Positions 4,949-7,559 of a stretch of 7,559 nt of DNA are shown here, in pieces (the first letter of the stretch is position 1; the number at the start of each line of letters is the position of its first letter). The position numbers and the translations under genes are program-made. Under the pieces are notes generated by a model. That model had not been told where the DNA came from and ran no database searches. It saw nothing but the letters and a program-made list of their open reading frames with translations. Source of the DNA: Cellvibrionales bacterium UBA2511 (GTDB lineage: Bacteria > Pseudomonadota > Gammaproteobacteria > Pseudomonadales > Porticoccaceae); the NCBI GenBank assembly GCA_002341315.1, contig DDNV01000022.1, forward strand, positions 590 through 8,148. The letters are read 5' to 3'.

Positions 4949-4990
4949 GACCTAGAGGGGCTGAAAGGGCGGCAAAAGCCCGGGTAGGTC
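4949..4990 (-). promoter_or_regulatory. Composite hairpin in the leader region of the cytochrome b operon
   Basis: GACCTA (4949-4954) pairs with TAGGTC (4985-4990), and inside a symmetric 3x3 mismatch GGGCT (4958-4962) pairs with AGCCC (4977-4981) around a 14-nt loop. No T-tract follows on either strand, so it is not an obvious intrinsic terminator. It may be an mRNA leader structure or chance in GC-rich DNA. Confidence 0.35.
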
Positions 4991-5008
4991 CTATGTCCTA
5001 AGGCGCTT

Positions 5009-5034
5009 CTATCTGTTTGATATTAAATAGATAG
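5009..5034. promoter_or_regulatory. 26-bp dyad-symmetric element, candidate operator
   Basis: CTATCT (5009-5014) and AGATAG (5029-5034) flank TTT...AAA and a near-palindromic centre; 11 of 13 base pairs obey dyad symmetry. It lies between the acylase stop and the cytochrome b gene, about 155 bp upstream of the latter. With no T-run beside it, a protein-binding site is more likely than a terminator. The downstream LuxR-type regulator is a candidate binder, but nothing in the sequence proves this. Confidence 0.4.
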
Positions 5035-5078
5035 TTAGACCGGGTCCCAGGAGGGGTAATGGAGCTGCTGTTTGCTGT

Positions 5079-7490
5079 CTATTTAGGCGTTAACGTCAGA
5101 TGCCAGTGGTGTGGGCCCGGCAAAAACGGGCTGGCATTGCCTTCCACCCAGTCCCGGTGGCCCAGTGCGTAATAGCTGGACAGCGGGTGACCACTCTGGC
5201 CGGCGGCCATATGGAAAATCCCGTTTTCTTCGTGGCCCGGGGCCACCACCATCCTTTCCGAGGCACCCACATCGGGTTTCTGCACGTGGGGCATATAGGT
5301 ATCGCCGTCCATGGGTTGGCCGGGCATGTTGAGCAGGCTGCCCAGCAGGGGAATGGCGCCGCTCAACGGGTGACAGATGGCGAGGGTATTGGCCTCGCCC
5401 CAGGTCTGTTCGCGCAGGGATTTGCCGTTGCGGGTGAGTGTCTGAATTGTTTTGTTGGCCTGTGTCACCAGGAATTCCTGCCAGTGGCGGTAGCCGGCGG
5501 GGGTGTGTTCGGCGGGCTGTTTGTTAATCAGCGTCCAGGTGGGGTATTCGAGGTAGATACTGACACGCACGGGATCAAAGAAGTCGATCTCTTTATCCAG
5601 TTTCTGCATCACGCGGCCGGTACTGGCACCGATGACGTTTTCCCGAAAGCGTTTGACGATCAGGTAGCCGGTGGAGGTTTTCGAGGCCCGGCCCTGCCAG
5701 TTTTCCAGCAGGTCAATCAGGGTGTCGGCGTTGTCGATGGTTGCGTCGCTGTCGCTGTGTTCCCGGGCGAGATTCAACAGCAATTGCTGCCAGCGGCTGA
5801 GGAACAGGGCGCGATCATCCAGGGCGATCGCCAGCATATCCTGTTCGCTGAAGTGGTTGCTGTCGTGCAGATTTTTGGCAATCTGTTGCTGGCGGGCACC
5901 CAGCGCATAACTGCCGTGGCCGATCTTGTCGAGCATTGTGCCGGAGACCACCCGGGCATTGGCAGTCCAGATACGGCTGTCCGCCGGGTTGATTACCCGG
6001 GGGTAGTCGGCAGCACTTAGGTAGCCATCCCAACGGTACTCGCCGGTGGACCAGTCCTGGGGGTATTTCGATGGCTGCCCTTCACCGCTGAATCCCACCC
6101 GTTTGGGCAGTCGCCCGGCAATGGTCCAGCCCTGATGGCCGGCGCTGTCCACGACATTGAGGTTTTGTCCCGGAATGCCCGCGCTGGCGGCGATGGTCAG
6201 GGCCTCACTGACGGTATCGGCGGTTTCAAGGCGGTGCAGATTGAGGTTGGCACCCTCAACGTCGTGGGCGACCCAGCGCAGGGCTAACAGGCGGTGTTTG
6301 TGATCTTCACCGATCACCGGCCCCCAGATAGTGTGTCTGATTTTCAGGGTCTGGTCGGGTTCGCCTTTTACCTTGAGCGTTTCCGTTTCGGTGGTGAATG
6401 ACCGCCAGCCGTCGGGTGTCAGGTAGGCGTCGCCCGCGTCATTCAGTTGCAGCACAATGCTGTCCTGGTAGTCGCCGTAGGAGTTGGTAAATCCCCAGGC
6501 GATATGCTGGTTAGAGCCTACCACCATCACCGGGACGCCGGGCAGGGTGACGCCGGTAACCCGGCGGTTGTCTACGGGCAGATACCAGGAAGCGCGATAC
6601 CAGATGTTGGGCACCTTCAACCCCAGGTGCATGTCATTGGCCAGCATACCGGCAGAATAGTCGGTGAGTGTGCCACCCACGGACCAGTTGTTGGAGCCCA
6701 CTGCGACGAAATCATGATAAGCGTCGGGATAGACGGCAGCGGTGGCGCCGATACCGTCCGGCAATTGCAACTGCGCCAGTGGCTGTTTAGGCAGCCAGTC
6801 GCTGAAGGCATAGGCCCCGCCCTGTAGGGGCGAGTCCCATTCGCCGCCCTCGGGAACCAGGAAGGCGAACCAGTCTGCGGGCAGAGTATCCCGCAGTACC
6901 GCCAGAGAGCGTTCGTACTCGTCCTGTTCCGGTTGCAGGTCGATGTACATGCTGAACAGGGCCAGGAAGGTGTCTTCCTCCTGCCAGGGTTTCGGAGTCG
7001 CACGCAGCAGTGCGTATTCAAAGGGTGCCTTGCCCAGTTCGCTCAGTCCCTTGTTGGCCCCTTCGGTGTAGGTCTGCAACAGCGCCCGGTCTTCCGGACC
7101 CAGTGCCCTGAATGCTCGCAACGCGCGTTTGCGGAACTGGTGAACGCGCACGGCTTTGTCGTGATTGAGCGCGAGGATGCCGAACAGGTCGGCCAGTTCA
7201 CCGGCCGCGTTGCGGCGCAGCAGATCCATCTGGAAAAAACGCTCTTGGGCGTGGAGAAAGCCCAGGGCAAAGGCTGTGTCGTTGCGGTTTTCACCGGCAA
7301 TGGTGGGGATGCCCTGAGCGTCCCGCTCTACCGTGACGGAGCCCTGCAAGTGTTCGCTGGTGACTGTGCCCTCGAGCAGCGGCAGGCTCTCGTGCAGGAA
7401 CCAGTAACCATAGCTCACGGCGACAAGCATGAAAAGCGTGAGCAGCAGTAGGCCATGAATAAGCCAGCGGGGAAGAAAACGGTGTGCCAT
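5079..7490 (-). CDS. Penicillin acylase-family Ntn hydrolase
   Basis: An 803-residue precursor of the N-terminal-nucleophile amidase superfamily (penicillin G acylase, AHL acylases), which cleaves acyl-amide bonds in the periplasm. A basic start plus a hydrophobic helix (about 10-31) is a signal peptide or membrane anchor. The alpha-chain region has the family pattern VERDAQGIPTI (54-64) and GFLHAQERFFQMDLLRR (77-93). Self-cleavage should occur at G265/S266 in AVGSNNWSVGG, leaving Ser266 as the nucleophile. The beta chain shows ANDMHLG (284-290) and LPGVPVMVVGSNQHIAWGFT, typical of the oxyanion region. Length is normal. Substrate cannot be inferred: these proteins include acylases for penicillins, N-acyl-homoserine lactones and peptides. 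The start has a weak AGG upstream. It is separated by 224 bp from the cytochrome operon, so is probably its own unit. Confidence 0.92.
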   Translation of the reverse strand: MAHRFLPRWLIHGLLLLTLFMLVAVSYGYWFLHESLPLLEGTVTSEHLQGSVTVERDAQGIPTIAGENRNDTAFALGFLHAQERFFQMDLLRRNAAGELADLFGILALNHDKAVRVHQFRKRALRAFRALGPEDRALLQTYTEGANKGLSELGKAPFEYALLRATPKPWQEEDTFLALFSMYIDLQPEQDEYERSLAVLRDTLPADWFAFLVPEGGEWDSPLQGGAYAFSDWLPKQPLAQLQLPDGIGATAAVYPDAYHDFVAVGSNNWSVGGTLTDYSAGMLANDMHLGLKVPNIWYRASWYLPVDNRRVTGVTLPGVPVMVVGSNQHIAWGFTNSYGDYQDSIVLQLNDAGDAYLTPDGWRSFTTETETLKVKGEPDQTLKIRHTIWGPVIGEDHKHRLLALRWVAHDVEGANLNLHRLETADTVSEALTIAASAGIPGQNLNVVDSAGHQGWTIAGRLPKRVGFSGEGQPSKYPQDWSTGEYRWDGYLSAADYPRVINPADSRIWTANARVVSGTMLDKIGHGSYALGARQQQIAKNLHDSNHFSEQDMLAIALDDRALFLSRWQQLLLNLAREHSDSDATIDNADTLIDLLENWQGRASKTSTGYLIVKRFRENVIGASTGRVMQKLDKEIDFFDPVRVSIYLEYPTWTLINKQPAEHTPAGYRHWQEFLVTQANKTIQTLTRNGKSLREQTWGEANTLAICHPLSGAIPLLGSLLNMPGQPMDGDTYMPHVQKPDVGASERMVVAPGHEENGIFHMAAGQSGHPLSSYYALGHRDWVEGNASPFLPGPHHWHLTLTPK

Positions 7491-7559
7491 GAAGCCTGCC
7501 AGGTATTGTTGGTTGTGGTCACATGATAATGAAATCCGACGGCATTATGGAGGCTTATG
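7491..7559 (+). other. Divergent intergenic region, possible start of the next gene at 7557
   Basis: The 69 bases beyond the acylase start hold no complete gene. On + the window ends TGGAGGCTTATG, a GGAGG followed closely by ATG (7557-7559), which could be the start of a divergently transcribed gene, though the 3-bp spacing is short. A GATAAT hexamer (7525-7530) lacks a well-placed -35 partner. Confidence 0.3.

Noticed and set aside
5016..5028. FNR/Anr box in the cytochrome upstream region
   Set aside because: TTGAT is present at 5017-5021, but the expected ATCAA partner four bases later is AATAG.
5009..5034. 26-bp dyad as a transcription terminator for the acylase gene
   Set aside because: No T-run follows on either strand and the stem is AT-rich; a binding site is more plausible.
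5100..6020. Long + strand open frame (306 codons) opposite the acylase gene
   Set aside because: It is antisense to a complete, motif-bearing gene; its translation is Gly/Val/Phe-rich with no domain, a common shadow in GC-rich DNA. The same applies to + frames at 3580-4194 and 6933-7451.
1876..7490. Beta-lactamase and penicillin acylase as one beta-lactam degradation system
   Set aside because: They lie on opposite strands in different modules, one in a mobile cassette and the other chromosomal; the acylase substrate is unknown and co-location looks coincidental.

Overview
The window looks like a Gammaproteobacterial chromosome, probably an environmental or marine Pseudomonas/Cellvibrio/Marinobacter-type lineage. 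This is inferred from the protein families and from the closest remembered relative of the beta-lactamase (OXA-50 of Pseudomonas aeruginosa); no species call is possible. It has two parts: a mobile, AT-richer left part (1 to about 3540, all genes on +) and a GC-rich, ordinary chromosomal right part (about 3560-7559, all genes on -). The two converge at about 3395-3565.

Left part. Bases 1-813 are the 3' end of an IS3-family insertion sequence: OrfB transposase with a DD(35)E triad, and a right inverted repeat ending in TCA at 813. Next come three consecutive units that look like integron gene cassettes, each with one promoter-poor ORF or operon followed by an attC-like site. Cassette 1 (871-1745) encodes a 231-aa unknown protein with an R-N-x3-H motif suggestive of a HEPN-type RNase. 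Cassette 2 (1746-2813) encodes a class D beta-lactamase of the OXA-50 type. Cassette 3 (2814 to about 3540) encodes a YefM/Phd antitoxin and a YoeB/Txe toxin, with their own sigma70-like promoter. Core sites (GTTAAGGC at 870, GTTAAGGG at 1745, GTTATAC at 2813) and inverse core sites (GCCTTAAC at 1593, GCCTAAC at 2669, GCATAAC at 3396) sit where the cassette model requires. In cassettes 1 and 3 the first bases of the cassette match the cassette's own inverse core site, as expected if each once existed as a circle. Every attC-like site also contains a near-identical 74-75 bp element with about 10-bp terminal inverted repeats (1640-1713, 2728-2802, 3457-3531). No integrase gene is visible, so this is a cassette cluster or the distal part of a chromosomal integron.

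Right part. A penicillin-acylase-family Ntn hydrolase (7490-5079) is followed, after a 224-bp gap holding a 26-bp dyad and a composite hairpin, by a probable two-gene operon. That operon encodes a cytochrome b561-type membrane protein with an Asp/Glu/His-rich tail (4854-4120) and a membrane-anchored LuxR-type regulator (4110-3565), 9 bp apart.

Most interesting points: an OXA-50-like enzyme carried as a cassette, a HEPN-like cassette gene of unknown role, a composite attC/75-bp repeat architecture, and an unusual membrane-bound LuxR/cytochrome b pair.
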